From Rhizobium terrae (GTDB lineage: Bacteria > Pseudomonadota > Alphaproteobacteria > Rhizobiales > Rhizobiaceae): a stretch of DNA of 64,000 nucleotides. Location: NCBI RefSeq assembly GCF_003425685.1, contig NZ_QJKM01000017.1, positions 44,224 to 108,223 on the forward strand. The letters run 5' to 3'. Position 1 is the stretch's first letter, and each line of letters opens with the position of its first letter. The notes under the pieces are model-generated. The model was not told the origin of the DNA. It was given only the letters and a program-made list of their open reading frames with translations, and made no database searches. Shown piece after piece: positions 52,556 through 60,770 of this stretch. Position numbers and translations under genes: made by a program.

Positions 52556-53113
52556 ATGTTGAAGTCCGCACTCCGCACGATTGTCATCGCAGCCGTTGTT
52601 TCGGCCACCACCGCCGGCGCCTATGCCGCAAACCCCAAGGTCGGTGGCGCTGCGATGTTCGAAAGCAAGAACATCGTCGAAAACGCCATGAACTCCAAGG
52701 ACCACACGACCCTCGTCGCCGCCGTCAAGGCTGCCGGCCTGGTCGAGACGCTTCAGGGCAAGGGGCCGTTCACGGTCTTCGCGCCGACCAACGAAGCGTT
52801 TGCCGCCCTGCCCAAGGGCACGGTCGAGACACTGCTGAAGTCGGAAAACAAGGCGCAGCTGACGAAGGTTCTGACCTGCCACGTAGTCGCCGCCAATGCC
52901 CTCTCAACGGCCATCGACAAGATGATCAAGGACGACAAGGGCACCCATGACGTCAAGACGGTCGGCGGATGCATCCTGAAGGCCAAGGAAAACATGGGCA
53001 AGATCACGCTTACCGACGAAATGGGCGGCGTGGCGCAGGTGACGATCGCCGACGTCAGGCAGTCGAACGGCGTCATCCACGTCGTTGACAAGGTCCTTCT
53101 GCCGAAGATGTAA
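52556..53113 (+). CDS. Secreted fasciclin-domain protein
   Basis: 185 residues. Signal peptide 1-25 with cleavage after AYA, then one FAS1 domain (about 45-183): the H1 motif GPFTVFAPTNEAFAALP and the closing SNGVIHVVDKVLLP. Two cysteines (about 120 and 142) might pair. FAS1 proteins mediate adhesion or cell-surface contacts. Mycobacterial MPT70/MPT83 have the same domain and are controlled by SigK. It is the likely output of the sigma/anti-sigma pair upstream, 188 bases away. Confidence 0.92.
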   Translation: MLKSALRTIVIAAVVSATTAGAYAANPKVGGAAMFESKNIVENAMNSKDHTTLVAAVKAAGLVETLQGKGPFTVFAPTNEAFAALPKGTVETLLKSENKAQLTKVLTCHVVAANALSTAIDKMIKDDKGTHDVKTVGGCILKAKENMGKITLTDEMGGVAQVTIADVRQSNGVIHVVDKVLLPKM

Positions 53114-53148
53114 GCGTCGGTCCCAGCAGGTCAGAGCTCTTGCATCCG

Positions 53149-53188
53149 GATCCGGCCGCCTTTCCTCGAGGGCGGCCGGATCTGTTTT
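53149..53188. terminator. Terminator between the fasciclin gene and engB
   Basis: A 12-bp perfect stem GATCCGGCCGCC / GGCGGCCGGATC with a 10-base loop, followed by TGTTTTG on the + strand, between convergent genes. Confidence 0.85.
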
Positions 53189-53195
53189 GTCGCAA

Positions 53196-53855
53196 TCAGG
53201 CGGGGCGGCCGACCGTTTCGCCAATCGCGGTACGCAGTTCCTCGAGCCCTTTGCCCTTTTCGGAGGAAGTAGAAAGCACTTCCGGATAGGCGGCCGGCCG
53301 CTTTTGGATTTTTTCCAGCGTCTCGGCGACGAGCTTCGGCACCGCCGGTTCCTTGATCTTGTCGGTCTTGGTCAGCACGATCTGGTAGGAGACCGCCGCC
53401 TTGTCGAGGAGGTCGAGGACTTCGTCGTCGTTTTTCTTGAGGCCGTGGCGGCTGTCGATCAGCACGTAGACGCGTTTCAGCGTCGCGCGGCCCCGCAGGT
53501 AGTCGAACACGAGCTTGGTCCAGGCGTCCACCTGTTCCTTCGGGGCCTGCGCATAACCATAGCCCGGCATGTCGACCAGCGCCATTGGCGGCAGGTCGGC
53601 GCCTTCGCCGGAATAGCCGCCCGGGACGAAGTAATTGAGTTCCTGCGTCCGGCCCGGCGTATTCGATGTTCGCGCAAGGCCCTTCTGCCCGACCAGCGCA
53701 TTGATCAGCGACGACTTGCCGACGTTCGAGCGACCGGCGAAGGCCACTTCCAGCGGCCCCTCCGGCGGAAGGAATTTCATTGCGGGAACGCCGCGGATGA
53801 AGATCCAGGGGCGGCCGAAAAGCGGCTTGTCGTCCATGTTCCTGTCTGCGGGCAT
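53196..53855 (-). CDS. engB: Ribosome biogenesis GTP-binding protein EngB (YihA/YsxC)
   Basis: 219 residues. G1 GRSNVGKSS (41-49), the NTPGRTQ switch, G3 DMPGYGYA, and G4 TKTDK are all present. EngB acts in assembly of the large ribosomal subunit. It lies downstream of yidC on the same strand with a 241-base gap carrying a yidC terminator and repeat-like sequence. Confidence 0.95.
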   Translation of the reverse strand: MPADRNMDDKPLFGRPWIFIRGVPAMKFLPPEGPLEVAFAGRSNVGKSSLINALVGQKGLARTSNTPGRTQELNYFVPGGYSGEGADLPPMALVDMPGYGYAQAPKEQVDAWTKLVFDYLRGRATLKRVYVLIDSRHGLKKNDDEVLDLLDKAAVSYQIVLTKTDKIKEPAVPKLVAETLEKIQKRPAAYPEVLSTSSEKGKGLEELRTAIGETVGRPA

Positions 53856-53949
53856 AGGTTCTGTCGTCCTGATTATTCCGGAAGGGCAACGGATTCGGGG
53901 TTTTGTCGGGCAAAGTCAAGCTCGGCGGGCAGTTTGCCCTTCACCTTGA

Positions 53950-54036
53950 CCCTCTATCCGCAGGCGGGGAGAGGGGGCTTCGACGCTTGCGGATTTCGTC
54001 TTTTTCCCCGCCGGGACTGGATGAGGTTGCCGGCGG
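53950..54036. repeat. Palindromic intergenic repeat-like block between engB and yidC
   Basis: Two GC-rich inverted repeats stand side by side. In the first, CCCTCT (53950-53955) and AGAGGG (53970-53975) enclose CCGC and GCGG. In the second, CCGCCGG (54008-54014) and CCGGCGG (54030-54036) have a 15-base loop. The first resembles the CCCTCTCCCCGC-type palindromes that are scattered between rhizobial genes. Only one copy is visible in this window. Confidence 0.4.
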
Positions 54037-54065
54037 CGGATGAGGGGGCAAATCCGGCTCCAAAC

Positions 54066-54090
54066 AAAGAGCCCCGCCGAAGCGGGGCTC
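54066..54090 (-). terminator. Intrinsic terminator of yidC
   Basis: On the minus strand GAGCCCCGC-TTCG-GCGGGGCTC: a 9-bp stem with a stable TTCG tetraloop, followed by TTTGTTT, starting 6 bases after the yidC stop. Confidence 0.85.
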
Positions 54091-54096
54091 CCGACA

Positions 54097-55908
54097 CTAT
54101 TTCGATTCTGCCGGTTTTCGTTTGAACAGGCCCTTCAGGTTGTCGAACAACTCGACCTTGGCGCCGTGGCGCTTCATGATGATCGCCTGCTGCGTCACCG
54201 ACAGCGTGTTGTTCCAGGCCCAGTAGATGACCAGGCCGGCGGGGAATGACGACAGCATGAAGGTGAAGACGACCGGCATCCAGGTGAAGATCATCGCCTG
54301 GGTCGGGTCCGGCGGCGTCGGGTTCATCTTCATCTGCACGAACATGGTGACGCCCATGATGAGCGGCCAGACGCCGATCATCAGGAAATGCGGCACGTCG
54401 TAGGGCAGAAGGCCGAAGAGGTTGAAAAGCGAGGTGGGGTCCGGCGCGGAAAGATCCTGGATCCAGCCGAAGAACGGCGCATGGCGCATCTCGATCGTGA
54501 CGTAGATGACCTTGTAGAGCGCGAAGAAGACCGGGATCTGCAGGAGGATCGGCCAGCAGCCGGCGATCGGATTGATCTTCTCTTCCTTGTAGAGCGCCAT
54601 CATCGCCTGCTGCAAGGCCATGCGGTCGTCGCCATGCTTGGCCTTCAGCTCTTCCATCTTCGGCTGCATGCGCTTCATGTTGGCCATGGAGGCATATTGC
54701 TTGCTGGCAAGCGGGAAGAAGAGCGCCTTGATAACGACGGTGGTGAGCAGGATCGCCACGCCGAAATTGCCCACATGACGGAAGAAGAAGTCCATCAGCT
54801 GGAACATCGGCTTGGTGATGAAGTAGAACCAGCCCCAGTCGATCAGGCGGTTGAACTGCGGAATGGCGAAATCGGTCTCGTAGCGGGAGATGAGCGGCAC
54901 TTCCTTGGCGCCAGCGAAGACGAGGTTCTTGAGTTCGGTCGATTGACCGGGCTGGATCGTCAGGTCGTCGCCCTTGTAATCCGCCTGATAGCTCGCCTGA
55001 CCGGTAGTGAAATGCGAGAAGCGCGCGACGTACGGCAACGTCTGCGGCGGCACGATGCTTGCGGCCCAGTATTTGTCGGTGATGCCGAACCAGCCGGTCG
55101 TCGCCTTCTCGTGGGTGTATTGCTCTTTCTCGATATTGGCGTAGGTGTTTTCGCTGAGGCTGCCGCTTTCGCCCATGACGCCGATGAAGCCTTCATGGAT
55201 GACCCAGACGGCCGGCGTGGCGGGCTTGGTGTTGCGGATGACGCGGCCATAGGGGGTGAGCGTCACGGCGGCGCCGGTCTTGTTCTCGATCCTGTCGGCG
55301 ACGGTCAGCATGTAGTGGTCGTCGATCGAGATCGTGCGGGTGAAGGTAACACCCTTCTCATTGGTGTAGGACAGCGTCACCGGCGTCTGCTGCGTCAGCT
55401 TGTCGCCGCTCGCGACCGTCCACTGCGTGTTGATGCTCGGCGCCGCGCCGATCGAAGCGTTCGGAATATAGCCAAGTTCGGTGAAGTAGCCGTCCGCCGT
55501 TTCGGACGGAGAAAAGAGCGTGATGATCGGGCTCTTGTCGTCCACCGTCTCGTGATATTCGCGCAGCTTCAGGTCGTCGAAGCGCGCGCCGTTGAGGTTG
55601 ATGGAGCCGATCAGCGCCGGGGTCTCGATCTGGACGCGTTGCGACCTGGCAAGCGCCTGGTCCCGGGTGACCGGCGCCTGCGTCGCGGCGGTACCGCCGG
55701 GCAGGTTGCCGGAGGACTTACCGGTGCCCTGGGCGCCGGGGCTTTCCGGCGATGCGGTCTGGGAGGCATCGCCTTGCAGCGCCTGGCGGGCTTCCTCTGC
55801 ACGCTGCTGAGCTTCCATCCTCGGGTTCATGTAGAGGAATTGCCAGGCAAGGACGATCAGCACCGAAAGCGCGATCGCGATGAAGTAATTGCGGTTGTTT
55901 TCCATCAT
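54097..55908 (-). CDS. yidC: Membrane protein insertase YidC
   Basis: 603 residues. First membrane helix about 5-22, a Pro/Gly/Ala-rich linker, a large periplasmic domain (about 80-350), then the conserved five-helix core from about 365 (FGVAILLTTVVIKALFFPLA, with the cytoplasmic coiled hairpin MKRMQPKMEELKAKHGDD). It inserts and folds inner-membrane proteins alone or with Sec. Its start overlaps the rnpA stop by 4 bases in the rpmH-rnpA-yidC unit. Confidence 0.97.
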   Translation of the reverse strand: MMENNRNYFIAIALSVLIVLAWQFLYMNPRMEAQQRAEEARQALQGDASQTASPESPGAQGTGKSSGNLPGGTAATQAPVTRDQALARSQRVQIETPALIGSINLNGARFDDLKLREYHETVDDKSPIITLFSPSETADGYFTELGYIPNASIGAAPSINTQWTVASGDKLTQQTPVTLSYTNEKGVTFTRTISIDDHYMLTVADRIENKTGAAVTLTPYGRVIRNTKPATPAVWVIHEGFIGVMGESGSLSENTYANIEKEQYTHEKATTGWFGITDKYWAASIVPPQTLPYVARFSHFTTGQASYQADYKGDDLTIQPGQSTELKNLVFAGAKEVPLISRYETDFAIPQFNRLIDWGWFYFITKPMFQLMDFFFRHVGNFGVAILLTTVVIKALFFPLASKQYASMANMKRMQPKMEELKAKHGDDRMALQQAMMALYKEEKINPIAGCWPILLQIPVFFALYKVIYVTIEMRHAPFFGWIQDLSAPDPTSLFNLFGLLPYDVPHFLMIGVWPLIMGVTMFVQMKMNPTPPDPTQAMIFTWMPVVFTFMLSSFPAGLVIYWAWNNTLSVTQQAIIMKRHGAKVELFDNLKGLFKRKPAESK

Positions 55909-56297
55909 GCTTTCCTGGAACGGGTCTCCTCGGACCGCTTGTGTTTCGGCCTGCTCTCGATACGCTCGATAAGCTGTGCCGTCATATCCGCAAAGGGCAC
56001 CGTCAGCACGTCCCGCCGCGCGACGATCACATAGTCGTGTCCGTTATGCATTGCAAATCCGGCGGATTGGCGGACCGCCTCCTTGAGGCGACGGCGCATC
56101 CGGTTGCGCTCCACCGCGTTGCCGTGTTTCTTGGTGACCGTAAAACCGACGCGCGGCGCTTCGTCCGGGGCTTGCCTGTCCAGAACCTCCAGAAGAAAGG
56201 TTCGGCCCCGTCGGCTTTCGCCTTCCCGGACAGCCAAAAACTGCGGCCGGCTTTTCAGCCGCCCGACAGTCTTCTTGTTTTTCATTTCGGTCGTCAT
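55905..56297 (-). CDS. rnpA: Ribonuclease P protein component
   Basis: 130 residues, very basic. The RNR signature AVERNRMRRRLKEAVR (about 61-76) and FTVTKKHGNAVER are present. It assists the RNase P RNA in trimming tRNA 5' ends. The start is either the ATG at 56297 or the one at 56285. It follows rpmH by 27 bases. Confidence 0.94.
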   Translation of the reverse strand: MTTEMKNKKTVGRLKSRPQFLAVREGESRRGRTFLLEVLDRQAPDEAPRVGFTVTKKHGNAVERNRMRRRLKEAVRQSAGFAMHNGHDYVIVARRDVLTVPFADMTAQLIERIESRPKHKRSEETRSRKA

Positions 56298-56324
56298 CGC
56301 CCGCTTGTCCCGGGCATCCCGGCC

Positions 56325-56459
56325 TCAGGCCGAGAGACGGGCGCGGCCACGAGCGCGGCGAGCGGAAAGAACCTTGCGGCCACCCTTGGTGGCCATGCGT
56401 GCGCGGAACCCGTGACGGCGCTTGCGAACAAGCTTGGACGGTTGATAGGTACGCTTCAT
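56325..56459 (-). CDS. rpmH: 50S ribosomal protein L34
   Basis: 44 residues, too short for usual ORF cut-offs but unmistakable: MKRTYQPSKLVRKRRHGF, then ARMATKGGRKVLSARRARGR, ending RLSA. Standard first gene of the rpmH-rnpA-yidC unit. A 12-base palindrome ACACCGCGGTGT (56467-56478) stands 7 bases upstream of the start codon, where a ribosome binding site would be expected. Confidence 0.98.
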   Translation of the reverse strand: MKRTYQPSKLVRKRRHGFRARMATKGGRKVLSARRARGRARLSA

Positions 56460-56963
56460 TTATTTTACACCGCGGTGTGCGGCCCTTCTTGGATTTTGCC
56501 GTCATCACGACGGCAAGAGCGTTTCGGAAAAACGATCTGCGCGGGCGGAAACATGCGCTGAAGCCGCCAGAGCTGAACGTGCGCGGCTTATAGGAGGACT
56601 CTGCCCGAAAAGTCAATCGCTGCCGGTCTTATCGGTCGCGGATGCTCCTTCGAACGCCGGCATTCAAAAGTCATAAGACAGAAACCATTCCCTTAAACGC
56701 TGCAACATTCGATGGGCGGTTTTGGTTGCCCTAAAATAAGGGATAAGAATCCGTCGAAACGTTTTAGATTTGATATTTGCTGACAAATTTTCCGATTTTC
56801 TGACACCTTGTAAGAAATTCTACCCGCGCGTTGCTCGCGATCGCGGCTGCCTCGCTAAACATTCTTAATGTCTCAGTGCTAATTTTAGCATCAAGTTATG
56901 AGAGTTAAGGACGGGCGCCGCCGATACATGGCGATGCTCTGACATGCGCAAGGGAGACTTGCA
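56460..56963. other. Divergent regulatory region between rpmH and a chemoreceptor gene
   Basis: No gene seen in about 500 bases. Next to rpmH lies the palindrome ACACCGCGGTGT. The centre is AT-rich and has CTGACA twice in direct orientation, 20 bases apart (56780 and 56800), i.e. two helical turns. Near the chemoreceptor side, TGCTAA-TT-TTAGCA (56877-56890) is a perfect inverted repeat 74 bases before its start. These are plausible binding sites for unidentified regulators. Confidence 0.45.
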
Positions 56964-58997
56964 TTGAAAATTCGGGGTAAAATCAACCTTCTTGTCGGCC
57001 TCATGAGTCTCGTGGCCTGCTTTATCGGCGGCATGGCGTTGTTTGCCATGTACGAATATCGCGCGATGATCGACGAATACCAGCTTGCGGCCGATCGCGC
57101 CTATAAGGGAGAGCATCTCAATCGTCTGGTGACGGCCGTCGTCATGGATTCCCGCGGCGTATACATGTCGAAGGACCTGAAGGAAGCCAGCAAATTCGGC
57201 GACGGCATCAACGCCTCCCTCAAGGAGATGGAGCAGCTTCTCCAGGGATGGAACAAGATCGTCCCGCCCGATGAGCGCGCCACCTTCGATAAGTTGCTGA
57301 GCCGTTCGAAGGAGTTTACCGGTTTCCGCAGCGAGACCGCCCGTCTTGGCCGCGAAGTGAGCCCGGCAGCTGCCAACGAGCAGGGCAACAATGACGCCAA
57401 TCGTGAAAACCGCAAGGCCTATCAGGCGGAAATCGACGCCATCGTGAAGACGGACCGGGAGGTCCTGAAGGCGGTCGATGAAAAGCTCAACAGCTTCACC
57501 CGCACCCTCTTCATCCTCGTTTCGGCTGTGACCCTGGCCGGTATCGGCGCTGGCGCCGCCTTTGGCCTCTATCTCGGCCGCCGCCAGCTCAGCCATCCGA
57601 TCATGAGCCTTACCAGCGCGATGCAGCAGATTGCCGGCGGCGACTTCAATGCGCAGGTCGCCGGCGCCGGAAGGGCGGACGAAATCGGCGACATGGCGCT
57701 CGCGATCGAGGTATTCCGGAAGAACGGTATTGAAGTCGCACGCATGAACGCTTCCGAGTCGGCCATGCGGGCCAAGAGTGACGACCTTCAGGCGCGCATG
57801 GCCAACGTCGTCGCCGCTGCCGCGGAAGGTGACTTTACCCGCCGTATCGACAAGCAATGGGGCGAGGAAAGCCTCGACCGGGTTGCTCGCCAGGTGGACG
57901 AACTCATCGCGAGCGTCGATGCCGGCGTGTCCGAGACCCGTCGCGTGGTCAAAAGCCTTGCCGAAGGCGACCTCACCGATAGCATGCGCGGCAGCTTCAA
58001 GGGCGCCTTTGAGGAACTGCAACACAACGTCAACGGGACGATGGAGACGCTGCGCGGCACGATGAAGAACGTCCGTTCCGCCACCGGCTCGATCAACGGC
58101 AGTGCCGCGGAACTCAGCAACGCGACAAACGACCTGTCACGCCGGACCGAACAGCAGGCCGCGGCGCTGGAGGAAACCTCAGCGGCGCTCGACCAGATCA
58201 CGGCCGTGGTGAAGACCTCGACCGAACGTGCCAACGAAGCAACCGCGATGGTCAGCGAGGCCAAACAGAGTGCCGTGCAATCGGGCGAAGTCGTCCGCAA
58301 CGCGATCGACGCCATGGGCCGTATCGAACAGGCTTCCCGCGAGATTGCCCAGATCACCAACGTCATCGACGAAATCGCCTTCCAGACCAATCTGTTGGCG
58401 CTCAACGCCGGCGTTGAGGCGGCCCGTGCCGGCGAGGCCGGCAAGGGTTTCGCCGTCGTCGCACAGGAAGTCCGCGAGCTTGCCCAGCGTTCGGCAAGCG
58501 CCGCCAAGGACATCAAGGGGCTGATCAGCAAGTCCGGCAGCGAAGTCGCTGCGGGCGTCGAGCTGGTCCAGAAGACCGGCGAGGCGCTGTCGGAGATCGA
58601 AAGCCGCGTTCTCAGCATCAACGACCACATTCATTCCATCGCGGTTGCATCCCGCGAACAGGCGACCGGCCTTGCCGAGGTCAATACGGCCGTCAACCAG
58701 ATGGACCAGGTCACGCAGCGGAACGCCGCGATGGTGGAGGAGACGTCTGCGGCAACGAGCAAGCTGTCTTCCGAGGCGGACAGCCTCTTCGCGCTCGTCT
58801 CGAATTTCAACATCGGCCACGAGGGCGAACGCTCCGTCGAGCCGGTCAGGGTTTCTCGTCCCGTAGCGGCGACGCCCGCTGCCCACCGACCGCGCGTCTC
58901 TCCGGTGAAGGCGATGACGGGTGCACTTTCCAGGGCCTTTGGCGGCGGCGGTACGGCGACGGCGACTGCTGCGGCGGGAGATTGGGAAGAATTCTGA
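56964..58997 (+). CDS. Methyl-accepting chemotaxis protein (four-helix-bundle sensor type)
   Basis: 677 residues. Helix 1 about 9-30, an all-helical periplasmic domain (about 31-178), helix 2 about 180-200, HAMP (about 205-255) plus a second HAMP-like segment (about 285-345), and the signalling domain with the conserved tip around 470-495. It ends in DWEEF, a likely CheR/CheB docking pentapeptide. Starts with TTG behind AAGGGAG. Ligand unknown. Confidence 0.92.
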   Translation: MKIRGKINLLVGLMSLVACFIGGMALFAMYEYRAMIDEYQLAADRAYKGEHLNRLVTAVVMDSRGVYMSKDLKEASKFGDGINASLKEMEQLLQGWNKIVPPDERATFDKLLSRSKEFTGFRSETARLGREVSPAAANEQGNNDANRENRKAYQAEIDAIVKTDREVLKAVDEKLNSFTRTLFILVSAVTLAGIGAGAAFGLYLGRRQLSHPIMSLTSAMQQIAGGDFNAQVAGAGRADEIGDMALAIEVFRKNGIEVARMNASESAMRAKSDDLQARMANVVAAAAEGDFTRRIDKQWGEESLDRVARQVDELIASVDAGVSETRRVVKSLAEGDLTDSMRGSFKGAFEELQHNVNGTMETLRGTMKNVRSATGSINGSAAELSNATNDLSRRTEQQAAALEETSAALDQITAVVKTSTERANEATAMVSEAKQSAVQSGEVVRNAIDAMGRIEQASREIAQITNVIDEIAFQTNLLALNAGVEAARAGEAGKGFAVVAQEVRELAQRSASAAKDIKGLISKSGSEVAAGVELVQKTGEALSEIESRVLSINDHIHSIAVASREQATGLAEVNTAVNQMDQVTQRNAAMVEETSAATSKLSSEADSLFALVSNFNIGHEGERSVEPVRVSRPVAATPAAHRPRVSPVKAMTGALSRAFGGGGTATATAAAGDWEEF

Positions 58998-59025
58998 TCC
59001 AATCGGATCGGTCGGACGAACAAGG

Positions 59026-59060
59026 AAGCGGAGGTGGGAAATCGTCTCCGCTTTTTCCTT
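59026..59060 (+). terminator. Intrinsic terminator of the chemoreceptor gene
   Basis: AAGCGGAG and CTCCGCTT form an 8-bp stem around 12 bases, followed by TTTCCTTTTT, about 30 bases after the stop. Confidence 0.8.
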
Positions 59061-59167
59061 TTTGCGTTGCAGTAGGGAAGGGCTGGTAAATTGAGATCGA
59101 AGCTTTAGAATAGGCGACGATCCGCAGCCGGCCGACAACCAAACCGACCAGGGGCCGGAGCAGGGAA

Positions 59168-60676
59168 ATGGAGACCCGCATGGACGACGAGGTTCACGCC
59201 TCGGGGCGCTCGGCGGCCTCGCCGGAAGGCGCAGGTCCGGAACCGATGCCGCGCCTTTTCCGCGGTCTTTCCGGCAGGCTTCTCTGGCTCACCGTCATCT
59301 TCGTCATGCTGGCGGAGATTCTTATTTTTGTGCCCTCCGTCGCGACGATGCGCATGAACTGGCTGCGTGACCGGCTGGATACGGCCGCTGCCGCCGGCAT
59401 CGTGATCGACGGCCTGCAGCCGGCCGAGCTTCCGCGCGCGGTGCAGGACGATACGCTGCTGGCGACGGGAACCAAGCTGATTGCGCTGCGCAAGGACGGT
59501 ACATCGCGCCTGCTGGCGGCCACCGACACGCAGCCGCAGGTCGACGAGGTCTTCGATCTTGCCCGCGTACCCGTATTGTCCTCCATGCGCGATGCGCTGG
59601 AGACGCTCGTTTTCGGTGGCGGCCGCGTCATGCGAGTCTTCGGGCCGATCGGCGACAGCGACATGATCATCGAACTGGTCATGACAGACGACGCGTTGCG
59701 CAAGGACATGCTGAAATATTCGAAGACAATGTTTCTTCTGTCGCTGCTGATCTCGCTGATCACCGCCGTGCTGATCTTTCTGGCCATCAACCGCATGATG
59801 ATCATGCCGATCCGCAGGCTGACGCACAGCATGCAGCTTTTTTCCGAACATCCTGAGGATCCTGCCCGTGTCTTCGAAGGGGACCGGTCCCGCGGGGAAC
59901 TTGCCGTGGCCGGCCGCCACCTGACCGCCATGCAGGTGGAACTGCAGCGCACCCTGAAACAGCAGAAGAACCTTGCCGATCTCGGCCTCGCCGTGTCCAA
60001 GATCAATCACGACATGCGCAATATCCTTGCTTCGGCACAGCTGATGTCGGACCGCCTGACGGATGTCGAGGATCCGATGGTCAGAAGTTTCGCTCCGAAG
60101 CTCTTGCGCACCATCGACCGGGCCGTCGGTTATACGAGCGAAGTGCTGGCCTATGGCCAGGCATCCGAAGCGGCACCCCGCCGCCGGCGCATCCGCTTCG
60201 ACGCGCTGACCCAGGAGGTGCGGGACATGCTGGCGATCGATCCCGATGCCGGCATCGAATTCCTCGAACAGATCGCAGCCGATCTCGAAGTGGATTGCGA
60301 CAGCGAGCAGATTTTCCGGGTCATCCACAATCTCTGCCGCAATGCGGTGCAGGCGCTGGCGAATTTCGATCCGGAAGATGCTTCCATCGTGCGCCGGGTA
60401 ACGGTCTCGGCGCATCGGGTCGGCAGTGTCGTCAGCATCACCATAGACGATACCGGCCCCGGCATGCCGCGCAAAGCGCGGGAAAACCTCTTTTCGGCGT
60501 TCCGCGGTTCGGCCCGCTCCGGCGGCACCGGACTGGGGCTCGTCATCGCCCGCGAACTGGTGCTCGCCCATGGCGGCACGATCGCGCTTGTAGAAAAACC
60601 CGGTTCCGGCACGCAGTTCAGGATCGAAATTCCTGACCGTCCGGTCTCGCTTGAGGACTACCGGGCCCGGGCTTGA
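59168..60676 (+). CDS. Membrane-bound sensor histidine kinase
   Basis: 502 residues. Two membrane helices (about 36-58 and 186-207) bracket a ~125-residue periplasmic sensor; a HAMP-like linker follows. The phospho-acceptor histidine is in SKINHDMRNIL (about 280), the N-box is HNLCRNAVQAL, G1 DDTGPGMP and G2 GGTGLGLVIA. No cognate response regulator is adjacent. It lies between a chemoreceptor terminator and tRNA-Arg; signal unknown. ATG at 59168 has GGAGCAGGGA upstream. Confidence 0.9.
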   Translation: METRMDDEVHASGRSAASPEGAGPEPMPRLFRGLSGRLLWLTVIFVMLAEILIFVPSVATMRMNWLRDRLDTAAAAGIVIDGLQPAELPRAVQDDTLLATGTKLIALRKDGTSRLLAATDTQPQVDEVFDLARVPVLSSMRDALETLVFGGGRVMRVFGPIGDSDMIIELVMTDDALRKDMLKYSKTMFLLSLLISLITAVLIFLAINRMMIMPIRRLTHSMQLFSEHPEDPARVFEGDRSRGELAVAGRHLTAMQVELQRTLKQQKNLADLGLAVSKINHDMRNILASAQLMSDRLTDVEDPMVRSFAPKLLRTIDRAVGYTSEVLAYGQASEAAPRRRRIRFDALTQEVRDMLAIDPDAGIEFLEQIAADLEVDCDSEQIFRVIHNLCRNAVQALANFDPEDASIVRRVTVSAHRVGSVVSITIDDTGPGMPRKARENLFSAFRGSARSGGTGLGLVIARELVLAHGGTIALVEKPGSGTQFRIEIPDRPVSLEDYRARA

Positions 60677-60770
60677 GAAAATAATGTTGCTTCTCAACGG
60701 TTTAGGCGAGAGGTGACACTAGAATGACGTTGTCGGCGGTAAAATCGCTTGCAATCCTTCGCAGCACCCA

